This document shows, in pieces, positions 10,006-19,885 of a DNA stretch of 64,000 nt; position 1 is the first letter of the stretch, and each line of letters starts with the position of its first letter. The stretch lies in the NCBI GenBank assembly GCA_963763855.1, contig CAVXPU010000005.1, forward strand, positions 2,790,001 through 2,854,000. The letters are read 5' to 3'. The position numbers and the translations under genes were made by a program. Source of the stretch: JAIBCC01 sp963763855 (GTDB lineage: Bacteria; Acidobacteriota; Blastocatellia; Pyrinomonadales; Pyrinomonadaceae). Below the pieces are notes generated by a model. It saw only the letters and a list, made by a program, of their open reading frames with translations, did not search any database and was not told the origin of the DNA.

Positions 10006-10974
10006 TTATATTTTGAGTTGTCTTTGTCCTGTTTTTTCAGCTCCAATCCACAAAGCACTCCAAATAATTTGGCGACATACTCTCCAATACTTTACCGATG
10101 TATCGTTGGTTTTATCAAACATAAGTCGCCACATTGAGAAATTGTAAGAAAGTAAATCGGTAATTTCGATGAATTTTGTTTTTAGCCAACCGAACTGACT
10201 GTAACAAAATACATATTTACAAAGAACGGATTTTTCGATTCTCCAATCGGGAGGAAGCTGGCGGGCACTTCGATTTTTCTTATGCAAAACTCTCGCTTTT
10301 GCTGTAAACCAAACCTCGAAGTCGTTTTTCCACATCAGATAGCACCAGTGCATTGCCTCTGCAAACATAAAATAATCTTCCGGCACGTTTCCCGCTTTTT
10401 GGATAGCTTCGCGGCGAACCAACATACATGCACCGACCATCCATTCCACTTTTCGATCGGTTTTGTGGTCAAAAAACATCCCGAGCAAATTTTGATCCCG
10501 CCATTCCTTTGAGAAAAATCTGTAAAGCCCCATCGCTTCGATAAAATTCTTAAGCGGATGTGGAAAAAAATCGCAAATTATTTGAATTTCACCATTTCCA
10601 TCGTGCAATTGCGGTCCGAGAATTCCAATTTTCGGATTCTCTTCGATCATTTCAAGTAATTTCAATAAATCTTGCTTTTCGGAAACCGTATCCGGATTGA
10701 GGAGCAATACATAATCCGTGTCAGTTTGAGCAATTACTTGATTGTTCGCGGCGGCAAAACCGCGATTATCTTTATTGGCAATCAATTCAACCTGCGGAAA
10801 TTCTTTTTTGATAATCTCCGTCGTTTGATCGCTTGAATTATTATCGACTACCCAAATCTTCCAATTTTCCGGCAAATCGGACAGTGATTCGAGGCATTCC
10901 CTTATTTCGTTCTCGCTATTCCATGTAACAATCGAAATAGCCACAGTTTTGTCAATTTGATTCGCTGTCAGCAT
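10006..10974 (-). CDS. Glycosyltransferase family 2 (rhamnosyltransferase-like)
   Basis: 322 aa with a GT-A fold. The N-terminus has VAISIVTWNSENEIRECLES and WVVDNNSSDQTTEI, then NKDNRGFAAANNQ and LLLNPDTV, which contains the metal-binding Asp of GT2 inverting transferases. The middle segment (WMVGACMLVRREAIQKAG) is typical of WbbL-like rhamnosyltransferases. It probably extends the EPS repeat unit; sugar specificity is a guess. It follows the flippase gene and ends 40 bp before the asparagine synthase start. No defects are seen. Confidence 0.88.
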   Translation of the reverse strand: MLTANQIDKTVAISIVTWNSENEIRECLESLSDLPENWKIWVVDNNSSDQTTEIIKKEFPQVELIANKDNRGFAAANNQVIAQTDTDYVLLLNPDTVSEKQDLLKLLEMIEENPKIGILGPQLHDGNGEIQIICDFFPHPLKNFIEAMGLYRFFSKEWRDQNLLGMFFDHKTDRKVEWMVGACMLVRREAIQKAGNVPEDYFMFAEAMHWCYLMWKNDFEVWFTAKARVLHKKNRSARQLPPDWRIEKSVLCKYVFCYSQFGWLKTKFIEITDLLSYNFSMWRLMFDKTNDTSVKYWRVCRQIIWSALWIGAEKTGQRQLKI

Positions 10975-11026
10975 TCTTGATTTTTTATGTGTTCTAGAGT
11001 TTTTGGGAGCTATCGCTCAAACGAAT

Positions 11027-12598
11027 TTATCGATTGAATGACAACAGCCCGGTTAATTTACTTTGGACAAATTCCTTTTCCCTTTCGGTGAAAATCCGTA
11101 AGTAGAAAAGCAATCCAATGTATATACACACAAAAAATAGACCCGTTATTCCAAGAATAATTGCACCGGAAATAAGCTCCGTCGCGTAGATTTCGACTTT
11201 TTCAAATATCAAAAGACTTATTCTTTCACCCAAATTACCAATTTGAGCCATCACAAGATTATAGATGAAGTATGTAGGAATCCCCGCCAAAACTGCAGCA
11301 ATAGCTATCTTCCCGACGTTTTTCATCAGCGATAAATCTTGCGTTTTCAGATCGAGAAATACGCAAATTTTACTAAGCGTAATCACTCTTTCAATAAGTG
11401 CAGTTACTACTACAATAATTATCATCCCTTTCAAATCAAGATATTGCATCCCGATCCAAAGCGTAAAAAGCATCAAACCAACAATTACAATTCTAACTTT
11501 CAGGATGTATTTTCCAAGCTGTTCATACGTTCTGACAATTGGATCTGTAATTAAAACATACGTTGGCAAAAGCGTAATGTTGATTAAAAAAATTGGGACA
11601 GCCGCGAGGAATTTACCTGTAAAAAGTGTTGTAATAAATGTTGTCGCCGTTATCAAAAATAGAATGAACACCGGAAAATAAAAGAGTGCCAGTTTTTCAC
11701 TCGCACGGGCGGAAAGTTCGATCATTTCACGAATTTTCCCCTGCAATTGAAGCTCGCTCATCCGCGGAATCAAGACAGCACTAACTGATTCGTAAAGTAT
11801 TGCAAGCAAAGGCAATTCGAAACAGCCTACCCGATAAATACCCAATTCCTCTTCGCTAAAACGATAGCCGATGAAATAATTATGCGATTCGCTCTGAAGA
11901 ATCCATAAAACTCCCATCAAGCCAAAAGGTATCGCGTATTGCAATTGCTGAACCAATATTTTTCTGTCAAAACTATGCCAAAACCCTTTGAATCTCGAAT
12001 TTAGGTAAAACAGCAAAACGATTGTTTGCAAGATTACCTGAATAGTTACGGCATTAAGCATTGACTGAACGGTTCCGAGATAATAAACCGCTGAAACCAT
12101 TAAAAGCATTTTCGTCAATTGTGCAAAAACAATGAAGCCTGTCGCCAATTTCGCTTCCTGATTTGCAATCGCCACGATCTCAAGAAACGCCGAAAACATC
12201 CACAACCAAATTACGAAACCAATTTGCGGTGCCATCCGCGTTAATTCATCATTTTTGAATAAATTTCCGAGGAATTGGGGATAAATATTAAGAAAAAGAC
12301 AGGCTAATCCGCCAATGACAAAATTGAAAAACAGAACATTGAAGACGTAAAAACGCCGGTTTTCACGCTCGCGGGAAAGGTAATAATACATACTCATCCC
12401 CATGCCGAAAGCTAATAGACTATTGGCATTTACAATAACCAAAAAAACTTCCTGATAAATTCCAAAATCGCTTTTACTCAATATTCTGACAACCATAAAA
12501 GGCAACAGAAAGCTCAGGGCAAAGCCGATGATTTTGGCTATCATCAGCCATGTGCCCTGCGTAGTGAGCGATATTTTGTTTTCTTTGGTTTCTTCCAT
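11027..12598 (-). CDS. Polysaccharide flippase (Wzx/MOP superfamily)
   Basis: 523 aa and highly hydrophobic, with about 12-14 predicted membrane segments. The N-terminus (LTTQGTWLMIAKIIGFALSFLLPFMVVRILSKSDFGIYQ) is characteristic of Polysacc_synt (RfbX/Wzx) transporters. It would flip undecaprenyl-linked repeat units across the inner membrane before polymerization. It lies 1 bp after the preceding GT2 stop codon (12600), so the pair is surely co-transcribed. With the O-antigen ligase/polymerase at 16976-18610 it supports a Wzx/Wzy-type assembly route. Confidence 0.9.
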   Translation of the reverse strand: MEETKENKISLTTQGTWLMIAKIIGFALSFLLPFMVVRILSKSDFGIYQEVFLVIVNANSLLAFGMGMSMYYYLSRERENRRFYVFNVLFFNFVIGGLACLFLNIYPQFLGNLFKNDELTRMAPQIGFVIWLWMFSAFLEIVAIANQEAKLATGFIVFAQLTKMLLMVSAVYYLGTVQSMLNAVTIQVILQTIVLLFYLNSRFKGFWHSFDRKILVQQLQYAIPFGLMGVLWILQSESHNYFIGYRFSEEELGIYRVGCFELPLLAILYESVSAVLIPRMSELQLQGKIREMIELSARASEKLALFYFPVFILFLITATTFITTLFTGKFLAAVPIFLINITLLPTYVLITDPIVRTYEQLGKYILKVRIVIVGLMLFTLWIGMQYLDLKGMIIIVVVTALIERVITLSKICVFLDLKTQDLSLMKNVGKIAIAAVLAGIPTYFIYNLVMAQIGNLGERISLLIFEKVEIYATELISGAIILGITGLFFVCIYIGLLFYLRIFTEREKEFVQSKLTGLLSFNR

Positions 12599-12599
12599 T

Positions 12600-13592
12600 C
12601 TATCTTTCAGCAGGTTTAATTTTTTTCTTCAGACCATTGCTGATCGCTTCGCCAATTCGTGATTCCTTGAGGTTTCGTGAATAAAAAAAGCCACCGAAAA
12701 TCAAAATCATTCTTTCAACGTCAAGAGATTTCGTTTCGTCCCTCATTATGATCGCCTTCACTTTCTCCCATGAATTTTTAAGTAAATCACTGTACAAATA
12801 TCTGGGAACTCCAAACAATTTTTTACTCGCGAAATATCCGTAATGCTCGTCCATCAAATGCCATGAAATACCGGCATTAAAACACCATTGGCGATAATAA
12901 GATTTTGTTAAACGATATTTTGGCACAAAATGATAAACCTTCAAATCCGGGCAATAAATGCCTTTTTTCCCCGCTTTTATCAATTCATCATAAAAAATAT
13001 CGTCTTCACAGCTAATCAAACTCTTTCCGGACGTTCCAAGTTCCAAAGGATAAAGTCCGATTTCCTTAAAAACACTCGCCTTAAAAACAGCGTGTCCGCC
13101 GGAAAGCATCGGAGTTTGTTTCGAATAAAACCACTCTTCATCGCCGTAATCCCGCAAACTTATAACTCCTCTTTTCAGAGGTTCAACCCAGCTTGGTGGT
13201 TCAATTTCCCAATCAGGCAAAACTCTTCCGCCAATAAAATCAAGCTCGTCTGATCGGTTGCTAAAAACCTTCCCAATCACCTCAAACCATTCCGGCGTTA
13301 TCCGGATATCGTCATCAAGCATCGAAATGAGATCAGCTTTTGAATGGCTGATCCCCGCATTAACTGCTGCCGAACGCCCTTGTTTTGGCTCAAATAAATA
13401 TTCAAACTTTATCTTCGGATATTGAGTTTTCAATTCCTCGAAAACACTCTCAGTTTCGTCTGAAGAATTATTATTTACAACCGTAACGATAATCTCGAGT
13501 TCTTTTGGCACGCTAGAATTCCCAATACTATGCAGAGTTTTGCGAAGCAATTTTGCACGATTATAGGTTGGAATAATAACGTTTATATTCAT
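12600..13592 (-). CDS. Glycosyltransferase family 2
   Basis: 330 aa. GT-A motifs: NVIIPTYNRAKLLRKTLHSI, VVNNNSSDETESV, GRSAAVNAGISHSKADLISMLDDDI (the DXD-like metal site) and SCEDDIFYDELIKAG (putative catalytic Asp region). It resembles succinoglycan-type GT2 enzymes that act on lipid-linked intermediates. The flippase gene follows after 1 bp and another GT2 ends 15 bp upstream, so it is mid-operon. Donor and acceptor sugars are unknown. Confidence 0.88.
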   Translation of the reverse strand: MNINVIIPTYNRAKLLRKTLHSIGNSSVPKELEIIVTVVNNNSSDETESVFEELKTQYPKIKFEYLFEPKQGRSAAVNAGISHSKADLISMLDDDIRITPEWFEVIGKVFSNRSDELDFIGGRVLPDWEIEPPSWVEPLKRGVISLRDYGDEEWFYSKQTPMLSGGHAVFKASVFKEIGLYPLELGTSGKSLISCEDDIFYDELIKAGKKGIYCPDLKVYHFVPKYRLTKSYYRQWCFNAGISWHLMDEHYGYFASKKLFGVPRYLYSDLLKNSWEKVKAIIMRDETKSLDVERMILIFGGFFYSRNLKESRIGEAISNGLKKKIKPAER

Positions 13593-13607
13593 ATTTTAGG
13601 GGTGATA

Positions 13608-14630
13608 CTATGAATGAATCGGGGCGATAAACGAAACTTCGTCCGAACGGATTTTTTTGAAAAGCTTAACCACCAATCGTGGGCTAAACCTAACCAGATT
13701 GATAATAACGGTTAGCTTAAATTTTTTATAGTAGTTGTTCGACTTTTTGAAATGAACCAATGATTCTTCAAATTCTTCACGCAAAAGATGATATTTTCCT
13801 TTTTCGAGTTCGAGTTCGGCAACTGAAAATTCCATCTGCTCAGTCCAAACTTTCTGCTCTGATTCGGTCAAATCATATTTTTCTCTAATTCTTGCCAAAG
13901 CCACGACATTTCTTTCAGATCGCTGTAAATTGCTGCCTGATAGACTATTTAGCCGCACACGATATTTTAGCAAGATTGCTGATTGGTAGCCTATTTTCAC
14001 GCCATTTTTTGCCAACCGAAACCATAAATCGAAATCCTGATTACGCGGTAAAAGCTTATCAAACAAACCATTTTCAATTACTTTTTCACGCAAAACGACT
14101 GTGCCGGAAGTAATTACGTTGCATTTTCCCAATAGCAAACTTTCCGTAGTAACCTCGCCTTCGGAAGGTGATTTTTGCCGATACGTATCTTCTTTGTAGT
14201 TTATTTCGCCAAAAAGCCATGCATCGCAATAGATCATTTCAAATGAATTATCTTCAATAAATTTGATTTGCGATGCGAGATTTTCCGGCAGCCAAACATC
14301 GTCGCCATCTAAAAAAGCTAAATATTTTCCGGAAGAATTCGCAATTGCGGTATTTCTCGCAACAGACGCACCGGCATTTTCCTGGCTGATATAAATGAGT
14401 TTGTCGAAATAGGGCTGTAGTAATTGTTCAAATTCCGGAGTGTCGGTCGAACCATCATTCACCAGAACTACTTCAAAATCCGTAAAAGTTTGTGCAAAAA
14501 CGGAATCGAGAGTTTCAACGATGTACGGAGCGAGATTATGTGCAGGAATAATCACCGAAACATACGGATTTTCTTTGACTGATTTGCCTATTCGTTTTTC
14601 CAAAATTATTGGGTCGTGATTTTCGTTCAT
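13608..14630 (-). CDS. Glycosyltransferase family 2
   Basis: About 340 aa from the ATG at 14630 (MNENHDPIILEKR). A longer in-frame start at 14726 adds 32 residues with no homology to the fold, so I prefer the shorter one. GT-A motifs: YVSVIIPAHNLAPYIVETLDSV, VLVNDGSTDTPEF, NAGASVARNTAIANSSGKYLAFLDGDDVW and LPRNQDFDLWFRLA. It is a cytoplasmic enzyme of the EPS pathway, one of four GT2 genes here. The C-terminal 100 residues are helical and charged, of unknown function. Confidence 0.87.
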   Translation of the reverse strand: MNENHDPIILEKRIGKSVKENPYVSVIIPAHNLAPYIVETLDSVFAQTFTDFEVVLVNDGSTDTPEFEQLLQPYFDKLIYISQENAGASVARNTAIANSSGKYLAFLDGDDVWLPENLASQIKFIEDNSFEMIYCDAWLFGEINYKEDTYRQKSPSEGEVTTESLLLGKCNVITSGTVVLREKVIENGLFDKLLPRNQDFDLWFRLAKNGVKIGYQSAILLKYRVRLNSLSGSNLQRSERNVVALARIREKYDLTESEQKVWTEQMEFSVAELELEKGKYHLLREEFEESLVHFKKSNNYYKKFKLTVIINLVRFSPRLVVKLFKKIRSDEVSFIAPIHS

Positions 14631-14760
14631 TTGAAAATTTATACAGATTGCTTGAAATAGGTATTTCAAGTTTAATATGAGGGCTTTGTCAGGTTGGTGA
14701 CCACAAGGTTGGCTCGATTTGAGCAACTTGCAAGTTAATTATACAACGAATTGTTATTAT

Positions 14761-15660
14761 TTAGGCGATTAAATAATGAACGTCGCTTAAGACGGCAAAG
14801 AACATTGAAAGCGAAGAATGTTTGGCGTGAGTATCATACCAACCCGGAAGCGAACGACGAAAAATTCTTTCCAACAGAGTAATAAATCTTGCCCCTTTGG
14901 AAGTTTGTGGCAAAAATGAATAATCGCCAAAGAGCCAATAACGAGCAAAAATCCATTTATATTCCTTGATTATTTGTGTGCTGTCTTTCCATTTTGCCGG
15001 AAGTTCTTCGCCAAAAATACCAGAGGAGCCTTCTTCAAACAAATGCCTAAATTCCTTTTTATCTGCTGTTTTTGATATCACCTCAAAATCGGTTACATCT
15101 TGCTGGATAGCTTTAAATTTGTCATAACCTAACTGCTCAAATAGCGAAATTTCTTCTTCTAATTTCCGGAACACTACTTTTTCCGATCTGATGGAAATGT
15201 AATCAGGCTTATTTTCAAATTCCAACAGGGCTTTCAAACAAATCATTTCAGAGCCGACAATGTCCGCTTTTAAATAATGCGGCGTGCCGTAAATTTTCAG
15301 ACATTCGGTGAAATCAACTGTATCTACCTCAATGATTTGATTGGTTGTTCCCATCACTTCATTACGAGAAGCCCAATCTTGACTTATACTTCCCCATTGT
15401 GAAAGTTGGGTATTTTGATAAAATCTCGCCTTCGTTTGCCTGTTTGCAATAGCAGATTGCTCAACAATTGCACCTTCAACAATAGTCAATTTGCCGTTCA
15501 TAATTGCTTCCGCAAATCGTTTCCTGCAATATTCCGCATTTTCAGGATTAGCTTCAAAGCCGATCACCTTATATCCTTTTCGCAGATAAAAATCGGTATC
15601 CTGCCCCTTGTGCATTCCTACGTCGTAAATCAACTGATTGTCTTTTTGATTCTTTATCAT
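14761..15660 (-). CDS. FkbM-family SAM-dependent methyltransferase
   Basis: 299 aa. It begins LIYDVGMHKGQDTDFYLRKGYKVIGFEANPENAEYCRKRF, the FkbM motif I with the acidic loop. It continues VDTVDFTECLKIYGTPHYLKADIVG, the usual FkbM DVxG segment, here as ADIVG. FkbM enzymes O-methylate sugars or polyketides, and in EPS loci they probably methylate a sugar hydroxyl. The C-terminal third (about residues 190-299) is atypical in length for the family and has no motif I recognise. It lies between two GT2 genes. Confidence 0.85.
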   Translation of the reverse strand: MIKNQKDNQLIYDVGMHKGQDTDFYLRKGYKVIGFEANPENAEYCRKRFAEAIMNGKLTIVEGAIVEQSAIANRQTKARFYQNTQLSQWGSISQDWASRNEVMGTTNQIIEVDTVDFTECLKIYGTPHYLKADIVGSEMICLKALLEFENKPDYISIRSEKVVFRKLEEEISLFEQLGYDKFKAIQQDVTDFEVISKTADKKEFRHLFEEGSSGIFGEELPAKWKDSTQIIKEYKWIFARYWLFGDYSFLPQTSKGARFITLLERIFRRSLPGWYDTHAKHSSLSMFFAVLSDVHYLIA

Positions 15661-15751
15661 CCCAGGTATTTAATTATCGTTTTTGGGGTAGAAACAATAT
15701 AAATGAAAAATGCTCAAAATCTCAAGGAGTCTTCCTGTTTGCATGCCTTGA

Positions 15752-16963
15752 TCATTTGCTTCTGACACTATTTTCCATTGAGTTGATCGTATGATTACTA
15801 TCTTTTGCCTCTCTGATCGGCTCCCAATTGGCAAAACGCTCGCCTCGCAAAAACTTGTAAAAACCAAGTATCGAAGCAGCATTAGCGATGACAAAATAAA
15901 AAGGAATTGAAAATATACCAAGTTTCTTTCCGCTTTTCTCAAAAAACAAACCTGCTAATGCAATTAGGTAAAAACCAACTTGCAGCGTGAAAAGTATAGC
16001 AAACAGAAGTGAGTTAGTTGATAAAAAAGCAGTAGTCAAAAATATCAAAAGCAAAAATATTGGCACAAGATAACGCATTAATTTATGCGAAAAAAGCTCG
16101 ACTGCGTAAAAACCGCTTTTCAAAGGATTCATCATCTTGCGATTTCGCCAAAGATCCGTAAACGTCTGTGAAATAACGCGAACACGCATTTGAAATTCTT
16201 TTTTTGAATGCTGATTCGTTTCTTCAATGCAAATCGCATTTGGTTCATAAATTGTTCGCAAACCTTGTTCGTATAAAACCGTAGCGATCAAAAAATCACT
16301 GCAAGCTTCCGGATACATCGGCTTGTACGCCGATTTTCGCACGGCATATAAACATCCCGAAGCACCAATCAGCGAACACGCAAGGCTTTCGGCTTCTTTG
16401 ATAAACGTTTCGTAGTTCCAATAGCTTTTCGCACCTTGCCCGATATTCGTATTTCCTTTATCAACGTAAATTAATTTTCCCGCTACGCAGCCAATTGTTT
16501 TGTCGGCAAAACTCGGCAACATTTCACGTAAAACATCCGTTTGATACATTGTCGTAGCATCGGAAAAAAGAATGATCTCGCCTTTTGCTTGCTCGACGGC
16601 TTTGTTTTGTGTGTAAGTTTTGCCAACTCGTCCTTCTTGCCGAAAGAGTCTGACACCATGCGAAGCAAATTCTTTTACAATCTCATCCGTTTCATCAGTT
16701 GAACCATCGGAAGCGACCAAAATGTCTAATTTTCCTTTCGGATAATCAATCTTTATGGTGTTTTCAAGTTTGCCGCGAATATCTTGTGCTTCATTGTAAG
16801 CAGTAATTATAACCGTCACATTCGGCTCAAAATCACTGCGTTTTACTTTGAGCGGGCGAATTAAACTTACTAAATAAACTAAAACCGGATAACCGACATA
16901 AGTATAAAAAAGTGCCAAAGCACTTATTCCGAAGATAACTTGTGTCGCCGTTTGTAAGTTCAT
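15752..16963 (-). CDS. Membrane glycosyltransferase family 2 (cellulose/hyaluronan-synthase-like)
   Basis: 403 aa. One N-terminal membrane segment, then a GT-A domain with VTVIITAYNEAQDIRGKLENT, LVASDGSTDETDEIV, GRVGKTYTQNKAVEQAKGEIILFSDATTMY (DXD-like) and a SDFLIATVLYEQG segment. Three or four hydrophobic C-terminal helices follow (LVPIFLLLIFLTTAFLST onward). This layout matches processive or polyprenol-linked GT2 enzymes. It could start the repeat unit or work on the membrane face. It starts 12 bp after the end of the O-antigen ligase gene. Confidence 0.88.
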   Translation of the reverse strand: MNLQTATQVIFGISALALFYTYVGYPVLVYLVSLIRPLKVKRSDFEPNVTVIITAYNEAQDIRGKLENTIKIDYPKGKLDILVASDGSTDETDEIVKEFASHGVRLFRQEGRVGKTYTQNKAVEQAKGEIILFSDATTMYQTDVLREMLPSFADKTIGCVAGKLIYVDKGNTNIGQGAKSYWNYETFIKEAESLACSLIGASGCLYAVRKSAYKPMYPEACSDFLIATVLYEQGLRTIYEPNAICIEETNQHSKKEFQMRVRVISQTFTDLWRNRKMMNPLKSGFYAVELFSHKLMRYLVPIFLLLIFLTTAFLSTNSLLFAILFTLQVGFYLIALAGLFFEKSGKKLGIFSIPFYFVIANAASILGFYKFLRGERFANWEPIREAKDSNHTINSMENSVRSK

Positions 16964-16975
16964 TTTAGGAAAGCT

Positions 16976-18610
16976 TTAAGCCTCTCTAAGTTTCAAATAA
17001 TTACCTAAATTGTCGTCCGCTTTTTCAGTTTCAGGTTGTTGCCCAAGCTGATAAATCCTACGTAAGCAAATCGCATATGCTACAGGATAATAGATATACC
17101 ATTGATAAGCCACCGAGGCGAAAAAGCTCGAAACCATATAGCCGATAATTCCTGCCTGCAAACCGATTGAAAGATAATAAATCCACGACGAATCGTCTTT
17201 AAGAAACATTCGCCGTTCGATTATTCCAAGTTTGCGAAGGGGGCTAACCATAAATATCACATATGCCGCAAGACAAAACCAACCTAATTCAGCCGAAACC
17301 TGTGTGAATGCATTGTGAGTTTGTAAATGATGAATACTGACAATGGGAAAATTGCTAAATCCGATACCCGCTGGATTTCGAAGCGTCACAAAAATTGAAC
17401 GCCATAAAATTTCACTTCGTTGACTCGACGAACCTGTCGCATCCATTCCTGAGTCAAAAATTGAAAGCATTCTTTCGCCATAATTACCCGGTGCAATCAA
17501 GACAAGTATAATTGCGATAAAAATCGAAATAGCTATAATTTTAAGACGGCTTTTTTTGCTCAATTTCCAAACCATAAAGGCGAAAACTGCAATCAGCCCT
17601 AAAAATCCGCCACGCGATTGTGTAACAAAAACACCAAAAGTCATGATACCCGCGGCAATAAAATATAATAATTTTGCAACTTTTATCTTCGAACTTAAGC
17701 CAAGTACAACCGCGACCGGAAGAAACATAACCAAATGCACACACATGTCATTTGGATTATCAAACATTCCGCCGAAGCTCGCATTTACACGATAACCTTC
17801 AACTTCAAATTTGCCTTCTGTGTACGCCTGAATCGCCCGCGAACTCACGAAAGTTCCGATTCCAATTGAGAGCAACATCAATCCGGTTAAACGCAATCTG
17901 GTTCGCAACGTATTGACCATTACGATAAAAATCATCACCACTTTGCTATAAAGATCATAAAATGCTCCCCAAGCCATACCCGGATCCTTGGCAATCGGCA
18001 TTGTCAAAAGAGCCCATGCGGCGATAAACAAAATACACTTAACTTCTGTGGTTAAAATTGTGACCGAACCTTCCGTCGCTAATTGAGTTGGTAAATAAAT
18101 CAAAAGCGTTGCAACGGCAAATATCATCGCAACTGATGTAAACCCTTCCAAACCCGGAATCCATTCATACGGACGAAAATAAACGACAAGCGTAAATAAA
18201 AAAAGCCCAACGTAAGTCAGGTTATGTCCATTGCGAACGATCCATCCGTCATTTTTTAATAGTTTTGTTTCTTTGGCTTCTGATTTTTGTGTTTTACGGT
18301 GTTTCTGCTCTTCCGAAAAACTCAGCGGAACAGAAGGCTTCAAAGCTTCAAGTTTTTTACTTTCTGAAGCAATTTCCGAAGTTTGAACAGTCTGTATTAA
18401 ACGAGGTGTTAATTCGTCCGCCTTTACTTCAGGTTCAATCGTATGATTCGGATTTGCTAATGTAAGCTGATTATCAGAGTGTTCTTTTTTTTCAGATTTG
18501 CCTGGTGTTAAAGGTTTTAATGAAGAAAAGTCGCCGGATTTTGGCTCGTTCTTTTTGGTGGAAGAGCCAAGAGATTGGTAGTCACTATTTTTTCCTAGAT
18601 TGGCAGACAT
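16976..18610 (-). CDS. O-antigen ligase/polymerase family protein (Wzy_C domain)
   Basis: 544 aa. The first about 130 residues are hydrophilic, Lys/Glu/Ser-rich and likely disordered and cytoplasmic. About 10-12 membrane segments follow, starting TYVGLFLFTLVVYFRPYEWIPGLEG. The conserved Wzy_C region shows GMFDNPNDMCVHLVMFLP, VFVTQSRGGFLGLIAVFAF and a large loop with AHNAFTQ-like LQTHNAFTQVSAELG. It would polymerize or ligate EPS repeat units in the periplasm. The long charged N-terminus is unusual for the family and may contact a regulator or copolymerase. Confidence 0.88.
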   Translation of the reverse strand: MSANLGKNSDYQSLGSSTKKNEPKSGDFSSLKPLTPGKSEKKEHSDNQLTLANPNHTIEPEVKADELTPRLIQTVQTSEIASESKKLEALKPSVPLSFSEEQKHRKTQKSEAKETKLLKNDGWIVRNGHNLTYVGLFLFTLVVYFRPYEWIPGLEGFTSVAMIFAVATLLIYLPTQLATEGSVTILTTEVKCILFIAAWALLTMPIAKDPGMAWGAFYDLYSKVVMIFIVMVNTLRTRLRLTGLMLLSIGIGTFVSSRAIQAYTEGKFEVEGYRVNASFGGMFDNPNDMCVHLVMFLPVAVVLGLSSKIKVAKLLYFIAAGIMTFGVFVTQSRGGFLGLIAVFAFMVWKLSKKSRLKIIAISIFIAIILVLIAPGNYGERMLSIFDSGMDATGSSSQRSEILWRSIFVTLRNPAGIGFSNFPIVSIHHLQTHNAFTQVSAELGWFCLAAYVIFMVSPLRKLGIIERRMFLKDDSSWIYYLSIGLQAGIIGYMVSSFFASVAYQWYIYYPVAYAICLRRIYQLGQQPETEKADDNLGNYLKLREA

Positions 18611-18727
18611 TTATCTTCATTGGGGGAATAATACAAACTTACAGTTTTATGAGCGAAATTCTGGGATGCCATTTCAACGCTCTGAGTTGTTACTATTCTA
18701 ATCATTTTTAGCGATTCTGGGAATCTT

Positions 18728-19885
18728 TTAGGCAGGCACTTTTTGATCGGCTTCTTCGGCAATAATTTGCTTAACCTTTATTTTCAAAGCCATTTCAAAT
18801 TGTCTTGCTTCGCCTACGCCTGTAAATGAAAGCTCTTGAAGATGACCTTCGATTCTTCGGCGATAGTCTGAAACCAGTGAATCCGAAACGCCCAGCATTG
18901 CCGCGACTTCAAGCTGTGTTCCGCTATTCGAATCCAAATAACAATGCCACAAAACGCTGACCATTCGCTGGTATTGTTTGGCTTTTCCTCTGACTGATTT
19001 ATTCAAATTAACCAGAAAATTTTCTACACAGCCAACGGCGATTGATTCGGCTTCTTGCCGTAATAAATTTTGTTCCGGATTTTCCCGCGTGTCTGCCGGA
19101 TCGTATTCCATTTTCTGCTCTTCATCGGTATCATCACCACCGCCGCCAATCGGAACGAGGTAAATGTCCATCACAGGCAATCGCGACATAACGAAAGAAC
19201 GCAGACTTCTAACATCAACCGGCGAATCCACGGCTTTCAAAACTTTGATAATCAAAAGCTCCAGATCAGGATTGCTGATAACAATTTGAGCATCGCCCGT
19301 GCAGCCAACCATTCGTGTATCGCGGCTATGAAAGGCAACAGTTTTCACACGCGGTTCCATCTCTTGATGATTGCGGCGTGATTTTTTATCAACCCATTCG
19401 GCAAGCCCGTAAGTTCGGTCTGCCAGACGGCGATGTATCTCAAGGTTTCCGATATTATCAAAACGCTTGAAAGTATCGCTCGATTGAATTAGCGTAGAAA
19501 TTCTGCGAGCCAAACGATAAGATTCCGGATAACGTTTGCGAAGTTCTGCCGTCAGTAAATTGGTTAATTCAATCTGACTGATCTCTGCTTCGATCTCAGC
19601 ATTGGACATTTCAGTATCCAAATAATGCTGAAAACGTTCTTTGCTGAGCAATGCTACAAATAATTCTTGAGTTAAATCTGTGTGAGCATTATATTTGCCT
19701 TCTTCTACAAGCAAACCTGCACTTCTTGAGGCTCTCACCAAAGGATGAGATGAAACAATTCTGTGCAATTCTGCCCATATTTGATTAACGTCGGAAGTTT
19801 TGAGGCTTTCATTCCATTTTCCAACCTTTATTTGTCGGTGTGGTACCGCTCTCGTCGAGCGTTCTTGTTGTTTTGCTCCGCTCAT
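18728..19885 (-). CDS. RNA polymerase sigma-factor-like regulator at the head of the EPS locus
   Basis: 385 aa. It has a region-2-like stretch DLTQELFVALLSKERFQHYLD and a C-terminal helix-turn-helix (QLEVAAMLGVSDSLVSDYRRRIEGHLQEL) that looks like sigma region 4. The central 150 residues are long and not sigma-like by eye. It contains GGGGDDTDEEQ, an acidic loop. The gene is first in the minus-strand series leading into EPS genes (117 bp gap to the O-antigen ligase) and is divergent from a zinc-finger gene. Control of EPS expression is a reasonable inference. It may equally be an HTH regulator that is no longer a true sigma factor. Confidence 0.6.
   Translation of the reverse strand: MSGAKQQERSTRAVPHRQIKVGKWNESLKTSDVNQIWAELHRIVSSHPLVRASRSAGLLVEEGKYNAHTDLTQELFVALLSKERFQHYLDTEMSNAEIEAEISQIELTNLLTAELRKRYPESYRLARRISTLIQSSDTFKRFDNIGNLEIHRRLADRTYGLAEWVDKKSRRNHQEMEPRVKTVAFHSRDTRMVGCTGDAQIVISNPDLELLIIKVLKAVDSPVDVRSLRSFVMSRLPVMDIYLVPIGGGGDDTDEEQKMEYDPADTRENPEQNLLRQEAESIAVGCVENFLVNLNKSVRGKAKQYQRMVSVLWHCYLDSNSGTQLEVAAMLGVSDSLVSDYRRRIEGHLQELSFTGVGEARQFEMALKIKVKQIIAEEADQKVPA

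Noticed and set aside
9966..10058. N-terminal extension of asparagine synthase
   Set aside because: The extra 31 residues would bury the catalytic Cys that must be exposed at position 2, and they overlap the preceding GT2 gene.
15670..15942. A 90-codon minus-strand frame over the end of the membrane GT2
   Set aside because: It overlaps the conserved GT2 gene in another frame and has no motif or ribosome binding site.
18611..18727. A sigma-54 promoter before the O-antigen ligase (TGGCAT ... TTTCGC on the minus strand)
   Set aside because: The spacing between the GG and GC elements is about 14 bases instead of 10.
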